Of a stretch of 64,000 bases of DNA, positions 9,042 through 18,902 are shown piece by piece. The stretch is from Pseudomonadota bacterium (lineage in GTDB: Bacteria; Pseudomonadota; Alphaproteobacteria; Acetobacterales; Acetobacteraceae), in contig JABBOH010000009.1 in assembly GCA_019351895.1 (NCBI GenBank), forward strand, positions 1 to 64,000, written 5' to 3'. The position numbers and the translations under genes were made by a program. Each line of letters starts with the position of its first letter. The stretch's first letter is position 1. Below the pieces are notes generated by a model that was not told where the DNA came from, ran no database searches, and was given only the letters and a program-made list of their open reading frames with translations.

Positions 9042-10135
9042 TGCGCATTGCGTTCTACGGTTCCAGCCTGCTTTCGTCCTACTGGAACGGCGCCGCCACA
9101 TATTATCGCGGTTTGCTTTCGGCAATGGCGGCGCTCGGGCACGACATTACCTTCTACGAACCGGATGCTTTCGACCGCCAATCGCATCGCGACATCGATC
9201 CGCCCGACTGGGCGAGGGTCATCGTCTATCCCGCGACGGAGGCGGGCGTGAGGTCTGCGATCGCCGAAGCGAGGCAGGCCGACATCGTCGTCAAAGCAAG
9301 CGGCGTCGGGGTTTTTGACGATGTTCTGTTGGCGGGTGTGATGGCGGCGGCTCGTCCCGACGCCGTCAAGATTTTCTGGGATGTCGATGCGCCGGCGACG
9401 CTCGCGGAAATTGCCCAGGCACCGGCGCATCCGATCCGCCAAGCGCTGCCGGAGCTTGATGCCGTGCTGACCTACGGCGGCGGCCGTCCGGTGATCGACG
9501 CCTACAGCGACCTTGGCGCGCCGCAATGTCTGCCGGTCTATAACGGCCTCGACCCCATGACGCATCATCCGGTGAAGCCGGAACCAGGGCTTGCGGCGGA
9601 CCTCGTGTTCTTGGGCAATCGACTCCCGGATCGGGAGGCTCGCGTCGAGCATTTCTTCCTGTCGCCTGCCCGCGCTCTGCCCGCGCGGAGTTTCCTGCTC
9701 GCGGGGTCGGGTTGGGCCGATAAGCCGGTCAGCGATAACGTGCGGCTGCTCGGGCATGTTGGCACCGGACAGCACAACGCACTCAACGCCTCAGTCCTCG
9801 CGGTGCTCAACATCGCGCGCGACAGCATGGCCGCTGTCGGCTTCTCGCCTGCCACACGCGTCTTCGAAGCAGCAGGCGCGGGTGCCTGCCTGCTGACGGA
9901 CTACTGGGAGGGCATCGAGCTATTCCTGAGGCCGGACGAGGAGGTTCTGGTGGCGCGTGACGGCGCGGATGTCGCCCGCCACCTGGCCGAGTTGACGCCC
10001 GAGCGCTCGCGAGAGATCGGGCGTCGCGCTTTGGCGCGGGTGCTGGCAGAACATACCTATAAGCATCGCGCGGCTCTCGTCGACGGCTTCCTGACGCAGG
10101 CGCTCGACCGCCGCCGAGCCACGGCCGCGGCATGA
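9041..10135 (+). CDS. CgeB-like glycosyltransferase, second of three
   Basis: A 364-residue paralogue of its neighbours. It starts MRIAFYGSSLLSSYWNGAA and has ITFYEPDAFDRQ. The C-terminal donor-binding half contains FSPATRVFEAAGAGACLLTD. A GTG at 9038 is also possible, but the ATG at 9041 has a full AGGAGG seven bases upstream and overlaps the preceding stop by one base (TGATG). The middle region has a FWDVDAPATLAEI segment that is echoed in the third copy (FYDIDTPVTLAKL), so copies two and three are closer to each other than to the first. It is probably a glycosyltransferase acting on the same product. Confidence 0.78.
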   Translation: MRIAFYGSSLLSSYWNGAATYYRGLLSAMAALGHDITFYEPDAFDRQSHRDIDPPDWARVIVYPATEAGVRSAIAEARQADIVVKASGVGVFDDVLLAGVMAAARPDAVKIFWDVDAPATLAEIAQAPAHPIRQALPELDAVLTYGGGRPVIDAYSDLGAPQCLPVYNGLDPMTHHPVKPEPGLAADLVFLGNRLPDREARVEHFFLSPARALPARSFLLAGSGWADKPVSDNVRLLGHVGTGQHNALNASVLAVLNIARDSMAAVGFSPATRVFEAAGAGACLLTDYWEGIELFLRPDEEVLVARDGADVARHLAELTPERSREIGRRALARVLAEHTYKHRAALVDGFLTQALDRRRATAAA

Positions 10136-10145
10136 GGAGCGGCCG

Positions 10146-11243
10146 ATGAAGATCGTGATCCTCGGCCTCAGCCTCAGTTCGTCCTGGGGCAATGGACATG
10201 CTACGACCTATCGGGCGCTGCTGGGCGTTCTCGGGGGCCAGCATGACGTCCTATTCCTCGAGCGCGATCAGACTTGGTATGCCGAGAACCGCGACATGCC
10301 CGAACCGCCGTTCTGCAGACTGGAACTCTATCGCGATCGTAGCGAGCTGGTGCGGTTCCGTCGTGAGATCGAAACCGCCGATGCCGTCATCATCGGCTCT
10401 TATGTGCCGGAGGGTGCGGCGGTCGCGCGGCAGATCGCCGCTTGGGTCAGCGGACCATTTTGCTTCTACGATATCGACACGCCGGTGACGCTCGCGAAGC
10501 TGAGGGCCTCCGGCACTGATTATATCTCGACGGACACCATCCCTCTGTTCGATCTCTACCTGTCTTTCACGGGCGGTCCCATGCTCGAACGGCTCAAGAC
10601 TGAGTTCGGAGCGCAGCGGACAGCGCCGCTTTACTGCAGCGTCGACGAGACGCGTTACCGGCCGATGGTGGTGTCCAGGCGTTGGGATCTCGGCTATCTC
10701 GGCACCTATAGCCCGGACCGTCAGCCTGCGCTCGAGCGTCTGCTGCTGGAGCCGGCAAGGCGTCTGCCGCATCTGCGGTTCGTGGTCGCGGGGCCGATGT
10801 ATCCGTCGGCCATCGTCTGGCCCGCAAATGTCGAGCGTATCGAGCATCTGCCGCCCGAGGCGCATCCGGAGTTCTACAACTCGCAGCGCTGGACGTTGAA
10901 CATAACGCGAGCCGACATGGTGGTGGCCGGTTTCAGCCCGAGCGTGCGGCTTTTCGAAGCCTCCGCCTGCGGCACGCCGATCATCAGCGATTCCTGGTCT
11001 GGATTGTCGACGATCTTTCGGCCCGGGCAGGAGATCGTCCTGGCAGACGGCAGCGACGCGGTGGTCGCCGCTTTGTCGATGGCTGAGGATGAGAGGGCGC
11101 GGCTTGGCGAAGCGGGGCGCGAGCGTTGCCTTGCGGCGCATACCGCCCGTCATCGCGCAGCCGAACTGGAGGCGGTCATTCGCTCGCTGCGGATGCCGGA
11201 CCCTTCCGCCACCGCTGCACGAAACGAGGGAGTTCTCGCATGA
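10146..11243 (+). CDS. CgeB-like glycosyltransferase, third of three
   Basis: A 365-residue protein starting MKIVILGLSLSSSWGNGHA, with VLFLERDQTWYAENR, FYDIDTPVTLAKL and a C-terminal FSPSVRLFEASACGTPIISD. Architecture and length match the two preceding genes. AGGAG lies about six bases before the ATG; this is the only junction in the run with a real gap (10 bases). It has no signal peptide or membrane helix. Like its paralogues it is probably a GT-B glycosyltransferase. The retention of three divergent copies suggests three different linkages or acceptors rather than recent duplication. Confidence 0.78.
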   Translation: MKIVILGLSLSSSWGNGHATTYRALLGVLGGQHDVLFLERDQTWYAENRDMPEPPFCRLELYRDRSELVRFRREIETADAVIIGSYVPEGAAVARQIAAWVSGPFCFYDIDTPVTLAKLRASGTDYISTDTIPLFDLYLSFTGGPMLERLKTEFGAQRTAPLYCSVDETRYRPMVVSRRWDLGYLGTYSPDRQPALERLLLEPARRLPHLRFVVAGPMYPSAIVWPANVERIEHLPPEAHPEFYNSQRWTLNITRADMVVAGFSPSVRLFEASACGTPIISDSWSGLSTIFRPGQEIVLADGSDAVVAALSMAEDERARLGEAGRERCLAAHTARHRAAELEAVIRSLRMPDPSATAARNEGVLA

Positions 11244-12244
11244 AGGCAAGAAGCTTCAGAACGGCACTCGTCGCGGGTGGGGCCGGGTTTGTCGGCTCGC
11301 ATCTGTGCGACCGGCTGATCGGCGAAGGCTACCGCGTGGTCTGCATCGACAGCCTGCTGACCAGCACGCTCGAAAATCTCAGCGGAGTGCTGTGCGAATC
11401 CCGCTTCAGCTTTGTCGAACATGACGTGATCAAGCCGTTGCCGCGCGGCCTGACAGCGGACGTAGTCTTCAATCTCGCCTGCGCGGCCTCGCCGCCGCTC
11501 TACCAGCTTGACCCCATACACACGATGATGACGAGCGTTGTTGGGACAAACAACCTGCTCCTCTTCGCGGCCGAGCAGGGCGCGCGTCTGCTTCAGGCGT
11601 CGACCAGCGAGGTTTACGGCAATCCCGCGGTGCATCCGCAGCCCGAGACCTACTTCGGCAACGTCAATCCGTTTGGCCCCCGTGCCTGTTACGACGAGGG
11701 CAAGCGCGCCGCTGAGGCGCTTTGCTTCGACTACCTGCGTCTAGGAATGGCGGATGTCCGGGTCGCTCGCATTTTCAATACCTACGGACCGCGCCTGCGG
11801 GCCAGCGATGGCCGCGTCATTTCCAACATGATCTCGCAGGCCTTGGCGGATGAGCCGATCACCATCTACGGCGACGGAACGCAGACGCGCTCCTTCTGCT
11901 ATGTGGATGACTTGATAGACGGCTTCATGCGTTTCATCCGCCATGAGGAGGCGCTCCCGCATCCGGTCAATCTGGGCAACCCCACGGAGCTTGCAATCGC
12001 GGAAATTCCGGCCCTCATCCTGAAGATGACCGGATCGCGCTCCGAGGTCGTGTTTTGTCCACTGCCGACGGACGATCCCTGCCGCCGCCGGCCGGACATC
12101 GCGCTCGCCCGGGGTCGTCTCGGCTGGCAGCCGAAGGTCGGGTTGGAGGAGGGGCTGGCGCGTACGGTCGCCTGGTTCAGACTGGTGCAGCGCCCGGAAG
12201 CTCTGCGTCGCGAGAGGGCGCCATCGGAACGGGCGGCGTCCTGA
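11240..12244 (+). CDS. UDP-glucuronate decarboxylase-like NAD-dependent epimerase
   Basis: Extended SDR of 334 residues closest in pattern to UDP-xylose synthase (UXS). It shows GGAGFVGSHLCDRL, FVEHDVIKPLP, NLACAASPPLYQLDPI, ASTSEVYGNP, FGNVNPFGPRACYDEGKRAAE (containing YxxxK) and DGTQTRSFCYVDD. These segments match the UXS signature (usually CPASP, SEVYGDP, NPIGPRSCYDEGKR) with modest changes. The likely reaction is oxidation and decarboxylation of UDP-glucuronate to UDP-xylose or a 4-keto pentose. It overlaps the preceding stop (ATGA) and closes the operon, so it probably makes a pentose donor for the glycosyltransferases. Confidence 0.84.
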   Translation: MKARSFRTALVAGGAGFVGSHLCDRLIGEGYRVVCIDSLLTSTLENLSGVLCESRFSFVEHDVIKPLPRGLTADVVFNLACAASPPLYQLDPIHTMMTSVVGTNNLLLFAAEQGARLLQASTSEVYGNPAVHPQPETYFGNVNPFGPRACYDEGKRAAEALCFDYLRLGMADVRVARIFNTYGPRLRASDGRVISNMISQALADEPITIYGDGTQTRSFCYVDDLIDGFMRFIRHEEALPHPVNLGNPTELAIAEIPALILKMTGSRSEVVFCPLPTDDPCRRRPDIALARGRLGWQPKVGLEEGLARTVAWFRLVQRPEALRRERAPSERAAS

Positions 12245-12268
12245 ACGCGCCGCCCGACCCTCGGGGCG

Positions 12269-12673
12269 TCAGCGGTGCGTGTGGATCGGCTGCAGTCTGA
12301 TCCCGGCCGGCCGAGCGAGTTGATCGCGCAGCATATCGAGCAGGTCGTGCTGCCGGAAAGGCTTGCTGCAGACACGCCAATCTGGATGGTCCTTGGGAAC
12401 GGCGCTCTGCCCATAGCCCGAGATGAATAGAAACGGGATGTGGCGGGCGCACAGGGCCTCGGCGACGGGATAGACCTTGATGCCGCCGACGTTGACATCC
12501 AGAAGCGCCACGTCGATCTGCTCGCCGCTCGCGGCTTCGACGGCTGGCGGCACAGACGAGAAGGGGCCGACGATCTCGCACTCCTGATCGACCAGCATCT
12601 CCTCGATCAACAGCGAGATCAGCATTTCGTCTTCAACGACGAGAACACGCAGGCCGGCGAGGTCGATCACCAT
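12269..12673 (-). CDS. Single-domain response regulator paired with the hybrid kinase
   Basis: A 134-residue CheY-like receiver with no output domain. It shows the acidic pair in VLVVEDEMLI, the phospho-acceptor Asp in VALLDVNVGG, FISGYG (Thr/Ser position) and the conserved Lys in CSKPF. The ATG at 12673 lies one base after the kinase stop (TGA-C-ATG), so the two are co-translated. Receivers of this kind commonly accept phosphate from HWE-type kinases in alphaproteobacteria. Without a DNA-binding domain it must act through a protein partner or as a phosphate sink. It converges with the glycan cluster and ends 24 bases from it. Confidence 0.86.
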   Translation of the reverse strand: MVIDLAGLRVLVVEDEMLISLLIEEMLVDQECEIVGPFSSVPPAVEAASGEQIDVALLDVNVGGIKVYPVAEALCARHIPFLFISGYGQSAVPKDHPDWRVCSKPFRQHDLLDMLRDQLARPAGIRLQPIHTHR

Positions 12674-12674
12674 G

Positions 12675-15600
12675 TCACGTTTCCGCCGCCTGGGTGGAAA
12701 GCGCGGGCTGGGAACTGATCGGGGCCCGCAGCTTGGCGTGCACACCAGACGGCAGGAACTCGACGTGGATCTCGGCGGACATGTCCTGCCGCAGCCCGCG
12801 TTCGATCAAGGTCATGCCGAACCCGTTGCGCGTCGGCTTGCTGACTTGGGGACCATTCGCCTCTATCCAGTCCATGACGAGCCACGCCGCGCCGTCATTG
12901 GGTTCCAGCGACCATGCGACGCGCAGCCGGCCCTCCGGCACCGATAGAGACCCGTATTTCACCGCATTGGTTGTCAGCTCATGAAGTCCCATGCCCAAGG
13001 CCAGGGCGGCGCGCGGTTCAAGCAGCACGCGGGGGCCGCTGATCTCGATGTTGGCGTGCTCGCCGGCCAGGAACGGCCGCAGCTCCTCCATCAGGATGTC
13101 GCGCAGCGCCACCGTCTGCCAGGATTCCTCGCTCAACAGGGAGTAGGCCGCGGTGAGGGCATGGAGGCGGCCAAGGTAGGCCGTCGAGAAATCGTCGAGG
13201 TTCTTGGATCGCCGCAGCGTCTGCGTCGCCAGGGATATCACCACGGTCAGCATGTTCTTGACGCGGTGATTGAGTTCGTCGACCAGTAGGCGCTGATGCT
13301 GTTCGGCCTGCACGATGCTTGTTACGTCCACGAAGGTCATAACGATTCCGTCTACCATACTTTCGGGTGTGCGGTAAGGTTGCATCCGCATCAGAAAGTG
13401 CATCGTGCCGTCGATGGTCGTGAGGCGCCGCTCCAGCGGCTCGAGCGTGCTGTCGACGTGCAGCACATCCTCGCGCAGTACCGAATACCGCAGCCGGCTT
13501 ACGATATCCGTAAGGGGACGACCCTGGTCGCTCGGGATCAGGTTGAAGATGTTGGCCACCGCCGGCGTGAAGCCACGCACGATGATGTGGCGGTCCAGGA
13601 ATATCGTCGCGACCTCGGTGCTCTCAAAGAGGTTCTTGAGGTCCGTATTCTTGCGGTCCAGCTCCTCGAGTTTTCCCGAAAGCTGGGCGTTGACCGTTTG
13701 CAGCTCCTCGTTGATCGACTGGATCTCCTCCTTGGAGGTTTCCAACTCCTCGTTCGTCGATTGCAACTCCTCGTTGACCGAGTGCAATTCTTCGTTGGAG
13801 CTACGCAACTCCTCGAGTGCCGTCTCATGCTCCTCGGTAATCGCCTGAAGTTGCTCGCGCACATCGCGGAACTCCGCCTCCAGACGCTCCTCGCCGCCGG
13901 TCTGAGGTAGGCTGCGATCGTCATCGAAGGGATGGCTCGCGGCCGGTTGCCCCTGATCGATGAAGACGATGAGGTAGAGGGGTGGGGCTCCATGCTCGAA
14001 CAGGGGTTCGACCGCAACCGTCATGAGCTTCTTGCCCTCGCCGGGCACCGGGAAGGCGAATGGCGGCATTTCGACGCCCCGCCCGCTATCCACCGCCTGT
14101 TTCAGCGCGGCGCGGAGATGGGGTCGCAGCCCGCTTCGGGCCATGTCGAGCAGGTTCTGGGTTGGAAGTCCGGGCGCCGGCTCCAGAAACCGCCCGATCC
14201 GGCTGGAGAACTGCACGACCTGCCCATCTTTGCCGACGACGACGAAGGCCGGTCCGAATCTTTCCAGCACCCGCGCATTGACGCGACTTGCCGTCCGCAA
14301 GTGGCCGCGGCGAGCGGGCGTCAATCCGATCAGACTTTCCGAGGAAGCCTGCGCCTGCCGCGGAAGGTTGCGGCTCTGCATTTGCGGGGTGGGGCTTGGC
14401 GCATCGCGCCTTTGGAAGATCCGATGCGACCGGTCGATCGTCTCGAACAGGTTGTCATGCCGCGAGATGGTCTCGGCGCTGCCCAGCAGCAGGATGCCAT
14501 CCGGCACCAGGGCATAGTGGAAGGCGGGGATCACCTCATCCTGCAACTCCGTATCGAGATAGATGAGAAGGTTGCGGCACGACACGAGGTCGATGCGAGA
14601 GAAAGGGGGATCGCGCGTGAGGCTGTGGGCGGAGAAGGTGCAGAGTTCGCGCACCTGCTTGGTGACGGCATAGGTGCCGTCCGCATTTGCCACGAAGAAC
14701 CGCGCTAGACGTTCGGGGGAAATGCCTGCGACGAGGGTCGCGGGGTAGCGTCCTGCCCGAGCCGTCGCGATCGCCGCCTCGTCGATGTCGGTGGCGAAGA
14801 CCTGGATGCGCGGCCCCGACTGGTTGAGGTTCTCGAGACTTTCGAGCAGCAGGATCGCGACCGAGTAGGCTTCCTCGCCGGTCGCGCAGCCCGCGACCCA
14901 AACCCGCACGCTGACGTCCGGTGATTTGTCCCGGAACAACCGGGGCACTGCCACCTGTTGCAGCACGTCGAAGGTTTCCGCGTCACGAAAAAAGCTCGTC
15001 ACGCCGATCAGCAGATCGCGCAACAGGATGATGACCTCTGTCCGATCGGTTTGCAGACGTTCCACGTAGCTCTGAACCTTCGTGATGGCCAGAACCTGCA
15101 GACGCCGCTGAACTCGTCGTAGAAACGTGCTCTGCTTGTAGCCGCTGAAGTCGTGGCCGACCTCCCGGGAGAGCATCGCGCAGATCGCCAGGCGGTCCGC
15201 TTCGCCTATGAAGACACCCGGTGCCTCCCGCGCCGGATTCCGCCGCTGTGCCGCCGTCGCGGCGAGAATATGTCGCGGCATATCCCCGACCGATGCGATG
15301 ATGTCCACGGCCCCAGTCGCGATCGCGCTGTCGGGCATGCCCCCGTGCATTGGGGCGCTGCCATCCGTGCCCTGCGCCAGCGTCAGACCGCCGGCGGCTT
15401 TAATCGCCTTCAGGCCCAGGGCGCCATCGTGCCCGGTGCCCGATAGAATGACCCCGATCGCGTATTCATGAAGCGCCTGCGCGAGAGAGTCGAAGAACAC
15501 ACTTATGGGAATCGGGCTGCCGCCATCCTCTCGCGACAGCTCGCGCAGACGCAGGCAGCCGTCGCGAAAAGTGACGATGGAGCCCGGCGGCGGCACGTAG

Positions 15601-15851
15601 ACCCTGTTGCGTTCGACGCGGCAGCCATCCGTGGCCTCCACGATCGGCATCGAGGTCCAGCGGGCGAGAATTTCCGGCAAAAGACTTTTGCGGTTGGGCG
15701 GCAGATGCAGGACGACAACGAAGGCAAGCGCACTCTCGGCGGGCATCGTTTCGAAGAACTTGTGAAAGGCTTCGATCCCGCCGGCCGACGCACCAATACC
15801 CACGATGGGCACAGGGCCCACCCGCGCCTCATCCATATTCGTGCCTACCAT
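12675..15851 (-). CDS. CheB/CheR/PAS/HWE hybrid histidine kinase
   Basis: A 1058-residue multi-domain sensor. Residues about 13-195 form a CheB methylesterase-like domain with Ser in GIGASAGG, His in VVLHLPPN and Asp in GTGHDGALG, so the triad looks intact, without a receiver. About 205-490 is a CheR methyltransferase (VAGCATGEEAYS, SCRNLLIYLD). Around 650-735 is a long coiled coil with heptad repeats, then a PAS-like domain to about 850. The HWE kinase has its phospho-His in ELNHRVKNM near residue 860, the N-box in HELTTNAVKYG and the WxE of MDWIEAN. There is no transmembrane helix. The start at 15851 has AGG six bases upstream. It is followed by its response regulator. The signal is unknown. 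Confidence 0.9.
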   Translation of the reverse strand: MVGTNMDEARVGPVPIVGIGASAGGIEAFHKFFETMPAESALAFVVVLHLPPNRKSLLPEILARWTSMPIVEATDGCRVERNRVYVPPPGSIVTFRDGCLRLRELSREDGGSPIPISVFFDSLAQALHEYAIGVILSGTGHDGALGLKAIKAAGGLTLAQGTDGSAPMHGGMPDSAIATGAVDIIASVGDMPRHILAATAAQRRNPAREAPGVFIGEADRLAICAMLSREVGHDFSGYKQSTFLRRVQRRLQVLAITKVQSYVERLQTDRTEVIILLRDLLIGVTSFFRDAETFDVLQQVAVPRLFRDKSPDVSVRVWVAGCATGEEAYSVAILLLESLENLNQSGPRIQVFATDIDEAAIATARAGRYPATLVAGISPERLARFFVANADGTYAVTKQVRELCTFSAHSLTRDPPFSRIDLVSCRNLLIYLDTELQDEVIPAFHYALVPDGILLLGSAETISRHDNLFETIDRSHRIFQRRDAPSPTPQMQSRNLPRQAQASSESLIGLTPARRGHLRTASRVNARVLERFGPAFVVVGKDGQVVQFSSRIGRFLEPAPGLPTQNLLDMARSGLRPHLRAALKQAVDSGRGVEMPPFAFPVPGEGKKLMTVAVEPLFEHGAPPLYLIVFIDQGQPAASHPFDDDRSLPQTGGEERLEAEFRDVREQLQAITEEHETALEELRSSNEELHSVNEELQSTNEELETSKEEIQSINEELQTVNAQLSGKLEELDRKNTDLKNLFESTEVATIFLDRHIIVRGFTPAVANIFNLIPSDQGRPLTDIVSRLRYSVLREDVLHVDSTLEPLERRLTTIDGTMHFLMRMQPYRTPESMVDGIVMTFVDVTSIVQAEQHQRLLVDELNHRVKNMLTVVISLATQTLRRSKNLDDFSTAYLGRLHALTAAYSLLSEESWQTVALRDILMEELRPFLAGEHANIEISGPRVLLEPRAALALGMGLHELTTNAVKYGSLSVPEGRLRVAWSLEPNDGAAWLVMDWIEANGPQVSKPTRNGFGMTLIERGLRQDMSAEIHVEFLPSGVHAKLRAPISSQPALSTQAAET
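13692..13796 (-). repeat. Five tandem 21-bp (7-residue) coiled-coil repeats
   Basis: Inside the hybrid kinase gene, five consecutive 21-base units encode NEELHSV, NEELQST, NEELETS, KEEIQSI and NEELQTV. They form a perfectly phased heptad run between the CheR and PAS domains. The DNA units are similar but not identical, so this is an old protein-level repeat. It probably forms a rigid dimeric signalling helix. Confidence 0.85.
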
Positions 15852-16327
15852 AGCTACCTGGACTCAACTGCATAGCGCCTCCCTATCTACAGGATCCACT
15901 TCCGCCGCCACGTCACCTAACTGTGATAGCCTGGTGAACATCGCACACCGTGTGCCGCGCAAACCGCCCCCGCTGAGGCAGATGCATACCACGTCGGACG
16001 TGTCTTCAGCAGGTGACTGATAGAACCACGTTTTGTGCTCAAACTTTCGGGCGTTTATTTGGAAGGTGCAAAAACATCCGCAGCGACCCGACTGATTCCG
16101 CACGCGTCATGTTGGGGGTAGTGCGTCTCGGACAACCCCGGTCGCCACAACAAATGATCAGCGCTGCGGTGTGGCGGCCGCCCCGGCCTTGCCTCACGGG
16201 AGGTGCCGCGGGCAGCCGGCATGAATATCCCGTCGCCGAGATATCATCCCAGCCGCCTCTTCGCCCGCTCTGCTGCGTCGTGACGCGCCATGTCAACGCC
16301 CTGTGACGGGCGACCAAGCCCCGTCGG
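15852..16327. other. 476-base intergenic region between the kinase and fumC
   Basis: It holds the kinase promoter (a relatively A/T-rich stretch at about 16020-16075) and the 3-prime side of fumC. Short frames here lack start signals and recognisable protein character. I found no clear sigma-70, EcfG-type GGAAC, tRNA or repeat signature. Confidence 0.5.
16305..16325 (-). terminator. Weak stem-loop just downstream of fumC
   Basis: GACGGG (16305-16310) pairs with CCCGTC (16320-16325) across a 9-base loop, two bases beyond the fumC stop. There is no T run, so any termination would be of the non-canonical, hairpin-only kind. Confidence 0.3.
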
Positions 16328-17752
<1,425 letters not shown>

Positions 17753-17807
17753 GGTCCGCTCCTTCGATATGCGGCGCGGGCCGGCGGGCCCCGCGCCGCT
17801 GGATTCA

Positions 17808-18728
17808 TTACAAGGGTTTGTCGTGTTTATCAGCCAAGGCGTCCCGCAGGATACCGCAATGCCGCGCGAGCAGGCACTCCGCCGCCGGAAGGTCGAGGCT
17901 GCGGAGGATCATGAGGCTGGCGAGCTTCGTGCTGCCGCCCGCGCGGTCCAGCGCCGCCGCCGCGCGGTCGGCCTCGCATCCGGCGATCTCGGCCACCATC
18001 CGGCGGGCGCGGGCCAGCAGCTTCGCGTTCGTCGGCCGCATCTCGATCATCTGTCCGGCATGGACGCGGCCGAGGCGGACCATGATGAGGGTCGAAAGCA
18101 GGGTGAGCGCCGCCTTCTGCGCGGTCCCCGCTTTCATGCGGGTGGAGCCGGCGATCGCCTCCGCGCCGGTGTCGATCAGGACCCGGTGCTCGGCGGCGGC
18201 GAGCAGAGGCGCGCCGGGACTGTTCGCGATCCCGATGGTAAGAGCGCCCGCGGCCCGCGCGGTCCCGGTGGCGGCGATGGCGAAGGGGGTGGCGCCGCTG
18301 GCGGCGAGCGCGATCAGCACGTCGGCTGGGCCCGCGGCGAGTGCGGCGAGCCCGGATCGGGCCGCGTCGGCATCATCCTCGGCGCCCTCCGCCGCGCGCA
18401 GCAGGCTTGCCGTGCCACCCGCGATCAGCAGGGCGATCCGCGCCTCGGGCCAGTCGAAGGTCGGTGGCAGTTCGGCGGCGTCGAGGGCCGCGAGCCGGCC
18501 GGAGGTTCCGGCGCCGGTATAGATCAGCCGCCCCTCGCCTTGGGCCAAACGCGAGGCGGCCGCCTCGGCGGCTTCGGCGAGCGCCGGCAGCGCAGGGCGC
18601 AGCGCGGCGACGGCGCTCATCTGGCCTTCCCATAAGGCGTCCAGGGCTGAAGCGCTGTCCCAGAGGTCGAGATCGCGGAAGCGGGCGCTGACGGTCTCGG
18701 TCCGTGGCAGGTTGTTGCGGCTCGTCAT
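17808..18728 (-). CDS. murQ: N-acetylmuramic acid 6-phosphate etherase
   Basis: SIS-domain etherase of 306 residues that splits MurNAc-6-phosphate into GlcNAc-6-phosphate and D-lactate during peptidoglycan recycling. Diagnostic segments are [20 protein letters not shown] near residue 65, [17 protein letters not shown] and [13 protein letters not shown] used the ATG at 18728, which has GGGAG five bases upstream and yields [14 protein letters not shown] as the usual short N-terminus; a longer frame upstream has no support. No anmK or MurNAc transporter is nearby. It is divergent from zwf. Confidence 0.93.
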   Translation of the reverse strand: MTSRNNLPRTETVSARFRDLDLWDSASALDALWEGQMSAVAALRPALPALAEAAEAAASRLAQGEGRLIYTGAGTSGRLAALDAAELPPTFDWPEARIALLIAGGTASLLRAAEGAEDDADAARSGLAALAAGPADVLIALAASGATPFAIAATGTARAAGALTIGIANSPGAPLLAAAEHRVLIDTGAEAIAGSTRMKAGTAQKAALTLLSTLIMVRLGRVHAGQMIEMRPTNAKLLARARRMVAEIAGCEADRAAAALDRAGGSTKLASLMILRSLDLPAAECLLARHCGILRDALADKHDKPL

Positions 18729-18902
18729 GCCGCTCCCAAGACGACAGCGGCGGCCGGTCGTCAAGGCAGGGCATGGGCGCGCGTTCGGCTCGCCCGGCAG
18801 CCGCCGCAGATCGGCCAAGCCGGGCGGGGCAGGCGGGAGCTTCTAGCCAATTCGGCGCCGTCGCGTATGCTATGGCCTCGCCTCAATGAGGAGCCTCAAG
18901 AC

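Noticed and set aside
13692-13796. Tandem 21-base repeats considered as a minisatellite or CRISPR-like array
   Set aside because: The units are in frame, encode phased coiled-coil heptads, have no spacers, and are diverged at the DNA level.
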